Source: Progne subis subis
Taxonomy: Eukaryota > Chordata > Aves > Passeriformes > Hirundinidae
Direction of reading: 5' to 3'
NCBI GenBank assembly: GCA_022316685.1
Contig: JAKJHU010000046.1
Span: 1,976,001-2,040,000, forward strand
DNA: 64,000 nucleotides
Shown here in pieces: positions 47,652-58,437 of the stretch. The number at the start of each line of letters is the position of its first letter. Positions within the stretch are counted from its first letter, which is position 1. The notes beneath the pieces are model-generated. The model worked only from the letters and a program-made list of their open reading frames with translations, made no database searches and was not told the DNA's origin. The position numbers were made by a program, and so were the translations under genes.

Positions 47652-49622
47652 AGTCATAAAACAAAATGGGATGTTGATTTAAAACTCAAGATGGAAGTAG
47701 GGATTTAAAAATGGGTTTAAGTGAATATAACTTGAATAGAAGCTTGCTCTTTAGCGATACTGGTTTTAGAAATGGTCAGTACCTGGACAAACAAGGAGTT
47801 TTGAAGCCAGCTTATTTAATTTAACAAAACAAAAAAACATTTCATTAAGAGCAGAGATTTTAGAGGAAGAGGGTATTTGTATGGGATTCTCTAATTTTTT
47901 TTCCTTTTTAGTAGCATAGTTGGGATCCACAGTGCTGCAGAACACGTGTTCCTTAGGAAGCAGACAAAAAAACTTAGTGTTATGTTCTTCATGAAAACTT
48001 GCACATACACTCCTATATGAGGCATAAATAGCGTGTGTTTTTTATACTGAAATATATGCACCCGTAGAATTAAAGGGGTTGCCTGGCCTCCTGTTTGATT
48101 TGTTGGTCTCCAGTAAAATAGCAGCGGGAGCCAGCAGCCCCAGCCAGGTGCTTCTCCCCACCACTAACCCATCTGATGTTTGTAAGTGTCATGTTTCCTA
48201 GTGTTTATTTGGGTAATTTTTCTATTTTTTACAGTGATGTTGTAACACAGAAAACTATCAGATCAGAACCTCAAAAGCTGTAGCTGAAGGAATCCAGGCC
48301 ACCCCCCAGCCCGTGTTGCCTCTGGGTGTTAGAGGATACCTCATGAAGCAGAGGGGAAAGGGAATGAGCATGTGATCTGATGTTCGTCCTTTGGGCCAAT
48401 TCATCTTCCTTTCTTTTCTTTGCTGCAAAAGGAGTTCAGTTCCTTTATTCGTTGGGTGGGGGATGTGGAAGTGTTTTGTTGAACTTACCAAGGGGGGAGC
48501 CTAGCCCCAAGAAGAAAATGGCCTTTCTGGCAGACCTGGTGGGACTTGTCTTAACCAAGGGAAGGCATCATTTGCAGAAGTTGGAATGGGCTTTTACCTG
48601 AATTTATCTACCCCTAATCATTCTTTGGATCTCTAGAGGGAGTTGAAATTATTCCCCTGACAGTGTACTAAGTGTGTGGCAATCTTTTAGCAGACTATAG
48701 AAGAGAAGAAAGACAATTTGGAATTTTCATCCTTATTCAACAAAATGCAGAAAATAAAAGCTGTTGCACAAAGTGGAGCTGTCACTTTGCAGCAGATAGT
48801 GCTCTGCTCCCTTTGTTGGAGAGGTGCTATCCCACACCAGGATTAGATCAGCTAACCCCTTATGAAGGAAAAGGCCATCCACGCTTCCCAGGTTTGTTTG
48901 AGCAAACACCCTTTTCTTTCTTCCTCCCTCCGCTGTCCCAGGGGAGGAGTGAGGAGGAGGTTGAACCCATGGGGGGGCAAACACTAGATTTTATTATTTC
49001 AAAACATTTCTAAGACAGCACTAGGCCAGTGAGTGAAGTGGAAAAGTAAAAAGCCTTGATACTTCATTCAGAAAAAAAAAAAAATTAAGCCACAAAGAGA
49101 GCAAACAGATTACAATTATGCCATTTAAAAAAGATAAATACAAAATATTATGCATGCCTTCTTTCGGTCTGATCTTCCTTGTCTCTTTACCTGATGATTA
49201 TTAATAGTTAAAAAAGAGAACCCTCTGTATTAAGTATATGCATCTTTCAGAGAAAATTTTAAAAGAACAGAACTGTTGGGGTTTTTGTTTTTGCACAGTC
49301 TTGGAGACAAACTCTTGGATTTTTGTTTGTTTGTTTGTTTTGTTTCCTTTTAAGTTAATGAGAACCTTAGCTTGGTATGGCCATTATCAAACACAGCTGT
49401 ACACCTTTAGCATTCTTAATGTTCTCTTATGGGGCTAATGTAAGCATCTATATAATATATATTATAAATATCACATTTTAAACAGGAAATGGAAGGCATT
49501 TGATGCAGAATTTTTGCATGATATAGAAATAATTAAAGTTAGCTAGTGTTTGTTTGTTTGGTCTGAATGTTGGTAGAACCTTCATAGCTTTGTTACAATG
49601 AAACCTTGAACTGAAGATATTT

Positions 49623-49628
49623 AATAAA
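49623..49628 (+). terminator. Possible distal polyadenylation signal
   Basis: AATAAA sits in an A/T-rich stretch followed about 20-30 bases later by GTTTGGAGTGTC, a GT-rich element typical of cleavage sites. It would give CAMK2G a long 3' UTR. Confidence 0.4.
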
Positions 49629-50329
49629 ATAACATTTAAACAGTGCAAAGTTTGGAGTGTCACATTATTCTCCTAAACCATGGGACAATATGAAATTGGT
49701 ACTTCTGTGATAAGAATCAATTGACAGAGGAGTTGGTTTTTTTTTCCTGTGTCATTGAAAAATGTAATGTTTAAACAGTGGTACCATACCTAAAAGGGGG
49801 GAGGGGAGAATACTAGCATTGAAAACAAAAGGATTGACAGAACCCATTAAAATGACCTTTATGGCATTTCCCTGACAGAGCAGGGATAATAGGGAAACTC
49901 TGCTTTTGTTCCCAATGGCCTGATCCTTGGCAAATCCATGCTGTTATTTCCTTTCCTGGTCTTTGTTTTCTTCACCAGTATTTAAGACCCCTTGTGGGAG
50001 AAGCTATTTTGCTATTCGTTTTGCCTGATGTAAACACGCTGATCTCAAGTTGTGTGACTTACTCATTTGTCAGCTCGTGTATTTTGTGTCCTAGCTGGGA
50101 TGCTCCTGCAGAAGCACAGAACTTGTCAGGTCTAGCAGTGTAAGCACCATTCCGTGTGAAGTTAAAAGTTAGTTCGGTTTAACTCGTTTTGGTTTTATAC
50201 TGCCTCTTGCCGTTAGCATTTCACGTTTTGGTATCGGCATTTCGTGTACGCCCCATTAAAGCAGGCTTTCTTCCACTCAGGCCTTTACAGCTTTGCCATT
50301 TCTGTGTTATTTCCCACCTTGCAGATCTC

Positions 50330-50570
50330 ACCCGCTCTTGAGGGCTGAGCCGTGGGGCTGCAGCCGGTGCTGCCCTCGGCGCCTGCCCAGCGCGGGGCAC
50401 TTAAAGCTCTGCTCCCGCTGGCCTCGTCTTACCGCTGTGACTGCGCGGGAACGCGCATCTCCTGGGGCACTCACTGCCTGCAGCCGAGGCTTGCGGGCTC
50501 CAGCCAGCGTGTGGCCCCCGTTCGGCCTCCGTTCCCCTGAGCTCTTCCCAGGTGTGTCTGGGAAGCGCAG
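50330..50570. promoter_or_regulatory. Small GC-rich / CpG-containing block
   Basis: About 240 bases are clearly richer in G, C and CpG than the sequence on either side, with overlapping chance frames on both strands. It could be a small CpG island or distal regulatory element. No TATA box, exon or strong donor on either strand was identified. Confidence 0.4.
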
Positions 50571-51089
50571 CAAAGGGCAGGGGGTGGTCTTGCTTATCAC
50601 TGAAAGCAAGTTCATTGTGCTTAATCCCCTTTAACTGCAGCAATTACCCAGTAAATAGGTGTCAGCTGTTGCTGCTTAAAGAGATGATTACTTTTGCTGC
50701 CTGATGAAACAGGAGGGGGGAAAAAAAAAAATCGTCCTTAGTGTTTAAAGGGAGAAGGTAAGGGGTTTTACAGTCCGTTTTAAAACTGAGACTAAAGCTA
50801 ATCTGTTCGTGTGCAGAAGAAATGGCTCCTGCTATTTTGGGAGCGAAGAAACGTTCTGCTCTCATTTCAGACATAAAAGGCAGGAGCATTCATCAGGTAA
50901 GGCTTCTCCCGAAGCAGTTAATCCTGTCTTAATGATCTTTGAAGATATGTTGCAGTATGAGCCGGTAAGCACTAGGAAGGTACTCATAAAATTAGTGATG
51001 GTCGCCCATGTTTTTAGTAGCTCTTAACCAGGGTAAGAGTAATTTAAGCACTTACTGAAAGCAAAATAGTCAGACTAACACTCAGGTCC

Positions 51090-51129
51090 AAAAAAAAAAA
51101 AAAAAATTGTAGCATATATATATATATAT
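51090..51129. repeat. Poly(A) run and (AT)8 microsatellite
   Basis: A run of 17 A at 51090-51106 is followed by eight AT units at 51114-51129. Confidence 0.9.
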
Positions 51130-54100
51130 TATGCCTTATGTTTTAGCTGACAGCAGGGATTGGGAATGGTACTTCCCTGCATTGTAATAGTTCCAGTATT
51201 AAGCTATTAAACAGGGATATTCCCAGAACCTTACTTCCCAGTATGCTATAGCTGGCTAAAATCTCTTCATCCCACGAGATGAAGTTTTGCCATCTTCCTA
51301 CCAAAGACAAGTGTCTAAGCATGTTTTCTTAAGTTCCTTCCCAACTTATGCATGATTGTATACATAGGTAGGTTATGCTGCAGGAGACCTGTAAGTGATG
51401 GTAGCTTTATTTACGCCCAAGTAGATTTCCTTTTAAATTAGGATTGCTCTCTTCTCAGTTGCTGGGCTAGTGGCACAAAGGCCTGGGAGGACGCTCCTGT
51501 GCTTATGGTATCTATGAGATGTGGGGAGAAGTATGAGCAGAACTGGCCCCTGAATGTCAATATCCTTTCCATTTTATTATGAAAATTGTTACCTCTTACT
51601 TATGTGTAATTGATAACATAGAAAAACAAACAGAGCATTTGACTAATGATTGGATTTGTGATCTGTTTTTGGGTTTGCTATGGCTTTGCAGAGTGACTGC
51701 AGAAAAGCCAGCTGTGTGCTCTGTGCTTCAGCTTTCCCATTTGTCCATGCAGACGATAAGCCTGACCTCTGTAGAAACCCCTGTAAGAGACTGATGAACA
51801 GTGCTCCAGAGCAGCAAGGTGGTATAGCTGCTACACATCACACATGATTTTTTTTTTGCCTGAGAATTTGAAAGGTTTGGGACTGCAGATTAAGGCACCT
51901 GGAATGCTTGTTTATTTGGGTTTGGTATACATTTATTTAAGAGTAGAGAAAGGTGATCCTTTGGGGGCACTTAAAGCAGCCTGAGTAGAGGATTATGAAT
52001 TTTTCCCTTGAGAGTCTTAGTGCCTGAGAACTCCTCACCTGCCAGAATGTCTTTTTTGCCTGCTGGTAAGGAATAGGAATTTACTGGTGCATAGTACTCT
52101 GAAGAATTTTAAGCTAATGTACTTAACAAGTATTAGAAAACAAAAATGCATATGTTCATGGTTTTTAAGGCAGACTGGCAACAAGGAAATGATGGATATA
52201 ATTAAGTTAATAAAATCTCCTTCTGAAAGTTTCTTGTGGTACAGGAGAGACCTCTAAAATGCTGGTGGACAGGGGAGAGGGAAAGGTGGTTGTGCCTAAT
52301 CTGTGACAATTTATATAATTTTACCATAATTATCCATGAAAATTGATGGGCAGGATGACATTTATTCACAGAAAACCATTTTGTTAATGCATCATACAAC
52401 TGCATGTTGGCAGACTTGGGATTTGGCCAGCACTTGCAATGAAATACTGTCTCATCATGGTTTATTTCTCCTTCACACTTCTGTGGGAAAGAGTAGTGCT
52501 CATACCAAGAGAGGATAGGCTGCATAAATGGCACCAGGGCTCTGCTTCAGAGGCTTGTTTACATTGGAACATCGTATAGGTTACATCAGTAGTCAGAGCA
52601 GTGCTACTGCCGTATGGTTGTTCCTGTTCCAGAAAGCGTTTGTTTGTTTCTTACTACAAGTCTAGAAGTTCAGAATAAACTGAAAAAATTACTTATACAA
52701 AAAAAGATACGTTCTACTAAAGTGACATTTGAAATTCATTGCTTTAGATTTAGCATATTTTTCTTGTAGAAAAAAGGCCCAAACTTGGCATAGATAGTCT
52801 TAAATGTTCTTAAGAACTGTAAACAAATTAGTCTTGCTCATTCCAAAACAGTATTAATGCTGAAATTGTTTTATATATGGTAAGTTAGCAAGTTTTAACA
52901 CCTTCTAATCTGTTACAGTATCAGTAAAAATCTTCCATACCTATTATAAAGACTGTATTGAGCTTCAGCAGAAACAGCGAGACATTTAATCTTCAACTTT
53001 CCCTTTAGGAAGAAACAAACCTCAGCCATTAAATGCAATATCTAGGGAAAGATGGCTTATGTCACCCTAAGAAAGAGAAATTGCTTCAGTGAAATGCAAC
53101 GTTACCAGGGACAGCACATGCTAAGTGAGGTAGGCACAGAGCAATGTGGTAACCTGAAGACACAAGTCATAAAGCCAAACACTGAGTGGTTTGGAGTGTG
53201 GGGAAGAGAGCGGAGATGCAAGATGGAGTTGAAGGTGTCTTGCAAGTGTGAGTAGAGGAAGTTACGTATGGGGTAGCTAGAAAGGCAGTGGGGACAGTGG
53301 GATGGAGAGTTGTGGTGGAATGAGAAGGAAAGCAGGTGAATTCTGTGCTGGTGGTTTGAGGAGGGGTTTGGAGAGATGGGGCGTATTTTGGGGTAGTTTC
53401 TTCCCTGGCACATTTAAATATTTTTACCTGATACTCTTGCAGTAGTATGGCAAACTATAGTGTACAACATACCCTCCTGTCAGTGATTTCCCTCCCTCAC
53501 TGTAACTGAGATAGGTTGGACTGAGGAAGAGATGGGAACTACCAAAAACTGTTATTTTTTTTACCAGAATATCAAATCATATTTTGAAATGGTAAATCCT
53601 ATTTCACAGAATGTAGTACTGGATGATGAATGCTACAAGCACATAACACAAAGTGCTGAGCTGCTACAGAGTCCCCCTCTTGGCTCATATTTGATCAGCT
53701 GTTTTGGAAAATGCAAGGTCTCTGGTAGAGTGGCATCACCTGTTGCTGCCATGCTAGCTTTGGGATGGCTGCAAGCTGGGGGACAATATTAATCTGATGT
53801 GAGCACTGTAGCACATGTTTGGATTTACTCAACAGAAATGCAGTCACGTGTTAAAATAATGTGCTGCTGGGTATTTTGGCAGCACAGAACTCTGCGATGC
53901 GACTGCAGGTGGTGGGAGCAGCTGCCTCATCAACCTCTGCTGAGCTGGGGGTGCTGTCAGCCAGAGGCAGAACAGGCTTTTGAAGCCTGCTGAGATATGA
54001 CTGCTCATAGCTTTTGTCTGCTTTTCTTCAGTCATTTGATTCACCTGCTAACAGGCTTGCAGAAGCCTGGTCAGTACTTCAGGTGCAAATTGATTAGCTG

Positions 54101-54886
54101 AAGATTAAAAGCCCTCTATAAATGTGTCCGTAAACCATGGCTTTCAAGCTTTTTAAACTTTTCAGTAGAGGAGCAGGTTCCTGTACAGCAAGTCTATATA
54201 TTGCAGTGCCTTTTTGAGGGTTTTCTGAGGATTATTCACAAGGTGCCAACAATCCTGTGACACCAAGATGGGAAGCAGTACTTTGCCAATATGAGGCCTT
54301 ATTCCCTGGACATCTGCTTTCCCTTTGCTTGCTCCTCTTCTGTCGCTTTTGACTGCTCCATGTCCCAGTTGTGTTAACCTGTCCCAAATATTCACTTTCT
54401 GCAGCTCGATCCTCTCCACAGCAGATCCAAAAGCAGGACTGCATAATAGGACTCCCAGACTACTGTCCACTCCTCCAGCCTCCCCTGAGAATAAATGTTT
54501 CTGTGATGTGGCTTCACATCCCATTCTGGCTTCCTACTACAATTTCCTCCACCTCTTGATCGTAGCAAATTGCACCGTGCGTGTTTGTGTTTCTCGAGAG
54601 GCTGCTGCCGGCGATGTCACGGCAGTGTCAATCCCAACCTACTGCTTTCCTGGGCATCCCACGCCTTCCGCGCTGCCGGGAGCGCCGCGGCCGCGATCGC
54701 GCCGGGCCGCGGAGACGCCGCCGGTCCCCGCTCCTGCGGCCGCGGGGAAGCCGCCGCCACGTGTTTGAGCGCGGGGCGCGGCTGCCGCGGCCGGGCTGCG
54801 GGACCCCGGCCCGAGCCCTCCCCGCCGGGCGCCGCCCCGCGCCCCTCCCTCGCTCCGTCCCTCCCCCGCTCCGTCCCTCCCCGCGG

Positions 54887-54897
54887 AAGATGGCGGC
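54887..54897 (+). promoter_or_regulatory. YY1-type motif AAGATGGCGGC
   Basis: This is a perfect match to the core of the YY1 element. In CpG-island promoters this element lies just downstream of the start site and in the direction of transcription. Here it points to + strand initiation near 54.85 kb. Confidence 0.65.
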
Positions 54898-54979
54898 CGG
54901 GCGGCGCGGCGGCGCCGGCTCCCCCAGCGGCCGGACGGACGCGCAGCGCCCCGGAGCCGACGGGCCGCGACCGGCCTGA
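54890..54979 (+). other. Short upstream open frame (29 codons)
   Basis: It starts at the ATG inside the YY1-type motif and begins MAAGRRGGAGSPSGR. It ends with TGA at 54977-54979, well before the donor at 55066. It is probably an upstream open frame in a 5' UTR. No known family. Confidence 0.3.
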
Positions 54980-55065
54980 GCGCTGCTCGTGGCACCGGGG
55001 GACGCCCGTCCGCTCTCCCTCCGGGCCCCGCGCCCTGCCCGCTCGGCGGGGCCTCCTCGCGGCAG

Positions 55066-58000
55066 GTGAGGCGGAGGAGGAGGAGGGCAGCGTGGTGGCG
55101 GCGTACCGGCCCGGTCCGGCTCGGAGGGCGGCGGGGCACAGCGAGCGGCGCTGGCGGGGCCGGGGGAAGTTGTGCCGGCCGGGGGCCACGGTCGCGGTTG
55201 GGGGCGGTCTGCGAGGGGCGCCCGGGGCGTGGGAGGAGGCGGGGGGGCCGGGCCGGGCCGGGCTGTCCGGAGGGCGCTGCCCCCTGCCCCGGAGCCACCT
55301 GTGCGGCCGGGGGGCCCCGCCGGGAGCCCGCTCCGGAGGCTCGCGCCCCAGCACGGGGCTCCGTTGCCGGTCGTGCCCGGGGCCGAAGGTTTCGCAGCCC
55401 TGCCCGGCCGCTTCTGTCGGACGCCGGGCCCCCGACGCGCGGCTGGGAGCGGCGGCCCTGCCCCGTCGCGGCTGCCGCCCCTCGGAGCCCCCTGCGCTCC
55501 GGCCGCCGGCGGGGAGCGGGGTCCTGGGCCGGAGCCGCGCTCCCGGCCTCGCTCCAGCTTTGTTCACCCCACGGCGTCGTGCTGCGCGCCGCGAGGTTGC
55601 CGAGTACGGCGGGACCGGCGCCGAAGTAGTCGGCGTGCGCCGGGGCAGGGGATGCTCCTGTCCCCGTGGCGAGGCTGCGGCTGCACTGCCCGTGCTGCAC
55701 ACGCTGCTGTCTGGGGGCTGCGCTCGGAGCAGGCCAGCCGTGGGGGCAGTTGTGGTACTATAGGCGACGCAACAAAAATTACGTAGAGAAAGCTGATGGA
55801 ACGTGAGGAATCGTTCCTGTAGTATTTTCGATCGTATTTTAGTTGTTAAAACATTTTTGCAGAGGTAGAGCGATAAATTAAAGCATGAGACGTCCCTGTT
55901 TGCTTATGCAAGAGTGCGTAAATTGGGTTGCCTGAATTAGAAGTGAGCAAATGTCACACGTTTGAATTCAGCCACAAGTTACAGTACTCCACACTGGGAT
56001 CCTTTGTGACCAGCTTTGCCAAAGAAGCATTCGGAGTTGTTAATTTTATGTGCGTTTCTCACTAGGAAATGTAATTTTGTCCTTTGTAGCAGAGGTAAAC
56101 TAGAAACTTCTGATGAATTGTTCAGGTTATGTGTAGTCAATTATCTGTGGTAATTGGGCTGGGAAATTTTGGATGATGGCAGTATGGAGGGACACAAACA
56201 TCCAAAGAGCCAGAAAAAAATTAGAAGCTTAGTGTCAGCCCCAAGAGTTTATTGGCTTGGGTACCCACACGTGCTGACACTGCCCGTGTGCACCCGTGTA
56301 GTGATCCCAGAGCCAAGCCATCTCGAAAGACACCCGAGGCGCTCCATCCACAGTGGGTTTGTGCAGTGTTTCTGCATTGGGCTGCTCGGTGCAGCTGTTT
56401 TCATGGCACTGAGATCACTGTTTTACTGACAAAATGGACATAGGACAGGCATTTTAGTTGGTTCTTCACCCTGCACAAAAGTGATTGTGGTGTGTTGAGA
56501 TTGTTGGTTCCAAACACAGCCTGACTCCAGTAGACCAGTTTTGAACCAGTGGAAAATCTCTGTTCTTAAATCTGGCAACCAGCATAAAATGGTCTAAAAA
56601 CTTTCTGCCGTCAGCAGCTGGGAGCAAGTACATATCTCTTACAGTTATCATCTTGTCCAGTTGTTGCTTTCTTCCTAAATTTTTCTTCCTTATCCCAAAT
56701 TCCTATTTTTGTTTGTTCTTCCCTTTTAGTTTTGTTCTCCCCATAGCACATGGTACCGTTTTCCTTGTTGCTTCTTGAACACGGTTTCCTACTGGGTCTT
56801 CTCTTCCCCTATTTCAATATTTCTTCAGCCTTTGTAAAACTGCTTTTTTGCATGCATATATGAACTATGAGGAACTGGAATTTTCAAAAAAAGGTGCAGC
56901 TCAGAATGAGCTGAGAGCAAGGACACAGAGCGGGAGTGGTGATACATCTGTCCATGTCAAATATTTTGCTCCACTTGTAGAAATGACTTTTGCTTGTGGG
57001 TATGGGTTCTCAGGCTGGGTGTCAGAATGGAGAGGGGGGCCAGTCTGGCAGCAAAATGAGATTGTGATACAGAAAAATTGAGAGGCAGTGTTTTGAGGTA
57101 TGGTATAATGCGTGTGGTTGTTTATCAGGACGTGAGCGTGTGCCAGGGCAAGCTGTGTCTCCCAGCAGCATCTAGCAGTGCAGTGATGTTGGGATCTGCT
57201 GCATGGATTTTGCATAAAACGTGTTTCACTGTTGTCCCTAACCTTCAGTCTGATCTGCATCAGAATTCATGTAGGGGCCCGGTAAAAATAGCTTGAGCCT
57301 ACTTTTGTTTTTACATTTATAATTACATATTTGTTTAAAAAAAAAAAAAAATGGGGGAGGTGGAAATAACCAAATGAACCAAATGCAGCTGAGATTTCGA
57401 TGTGACCTGAACCCTATCTCCCCATCACTGAGCCTTGTTTCAGGGGATTGAATGACTGTCTCAGATCTCTCTGTGGTATATCTGGAATATGTGGTGATTC
57501 TCTGAGCAGAGCTGCACAGATAAGATAATGCATTTCATTTTAATTGGCGGAGTTGTTTACACATGATCTCTTGCTCATTTTCCTCTTTTAAAGGAATGCA
57601 TATCTATCCCTGATTACAGCTCAGGTCAAAATCCCTCAGCACTTGTAGCAAATCTCCTTTAATTGGTCTCATTTAGCTCTCATAAGGTTGTGTTTTAATT
57701 CCCGCTCTTCCGAATCCTTTTCCCCAATCTGTAATGTAATTTATTACAGGATATTTTATAGACAAGGGAGCAGCCTCTGGCTGTCAGCAACCTTTGCAGT
57801 GTATCAGATTTCCAGCTCAACAGGCAGCTGCGGTGGAGTTGTGGGTGTAAGGCAGTGATGCTGCAGCAGAGGCACACAGGCAGTCAGTGGTGGCGGCGCT
57901 GGGCATGAGTGCAGGGTTTGTCCAGGATTCTGGAGATAATTGGGGTGAATGCTCCTGTTTGCTCTCTCTGCTTCTCTACTCTTATTCTTGCTTTGCTGAT

Positions 58001-58405
58001 GCAGGGGTCTTTGAGTTCCATCTTTTTCCTTTCTAGCTGTCTTTCCAATCTCTGCGTTTCAAGGCAAGTACATCCTAGTTGCTGCTGTTTTCTGATGACA
58101 GGCTTTGAGCAGCACAGGAGTGGTGGAAGGCAAGTACTGGCAGTGTATTTTTAGAAGGCCCAAAGCAACATTAGCTGTCTTTAGAAAATTCCCTGTGACT
58201 TTGCTGAGCACGGTTGCTTTGGTTAATTGAACATAATGCAAAGAGGTAAAATTCTGCATTTCATTATGCCTGTGCTGAGGTGCTTCACCTCTGGCCTGTA
58301 ACAGCACAGTCTGCAGGCACCATGCGCTGGTGCAGCTCCTGCCTGATTGATCTCTGGGTGTTCTGACATCACCTCTGAAAGTCTCAAAGTCTGGGGTTTG
58401 TTTTT

Positions 58406-58437
<32 letters not shown>

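Larger units (their letters stand above)
46963..49650 (+). other. CAMK2G: CAMK2G 3' UTR (probable)
   Basis: Just after the tail, the sequence around 46963-47200 has the feel of a conserved 3' UTR: GCAGCAGCC, a CATGCA motif, then TCGTGTCTGTTTCTGCTGTA and a T-rich/A-rich end. Canonical AATAAA signals are at 47167 and 47190. More AT-rich sequence follows to an AATAAA at 49623 with GT-rich DNA just after it, which could be a distal polyadenylation site. Long open frames on the minus strand near 47.0-47.66 kb are shadows of this UTR. Confidence 0.55.
49651..54560. other. Intergenic region
   Basis: This region of about 4.9 kb has no defensible gene. It contains a small GC-rich block (50330-50570), a 17-A run (51090-51106) next to an AT dinucleotide repeat (51114-51129), and otherwise ordinary AT-leaning sequence. 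Short open frames on both strands lack splice or homology support. Confidence 0.6.
54850..55065 (+). other. Probable noncoding first exon of an unidentified + strand gene
   Basis: The exon start is inferred from the YY1-type motif and GC boxes; the end is the consensus donor GGCAG|GTGAGG at 55065/55066. The only ATG in a good position (54890) opens a 29-codon frame that stops before the donor, so the exon would be 5' UTR. No later exon can be assigned with confidence inside the window, so the gene is not identifiable from sequence. In human, NDST2 follows CAMK2G in the same orientation, as I recall it; that is a synteny guess only. Confidence 0.5.
54650..55770. promoter_or_regulatory. CpG island, promoter of a downstream + strand gene
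   Basis: About 1.1 kb of very CpG-dense sequence has abrupt edges, repeated CCGTCCCTCCC-type boxes at 54847-54882, and many GC boxes. All frames on both strands are unusually open here because TA-containing stops are rare, which explains the overlapping frames of 350-400 codons. The YY1-type motif and a consensus donor, both on the + strand, indicate sense transcription to the right. Confidence 0.9.

Noticed and set aside
47012..47664. Two minus-strand frames of about 130 codons
   Set aside because: They lie over the probable 3' UTR, one runs into a T-rich tract, and the sense strand explains the sequence better.
54570..55786. Overlapping open frames of 187-397 codons on both strands in the second CpG island
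   Set aside because: Stops are rare in CpG-rich DNA. The frames overlap on both strands, have Arg/Pro/Gly/Ala composition, lack a consistent ATG (the longest starts at TTG), and run across a strong splice donor.
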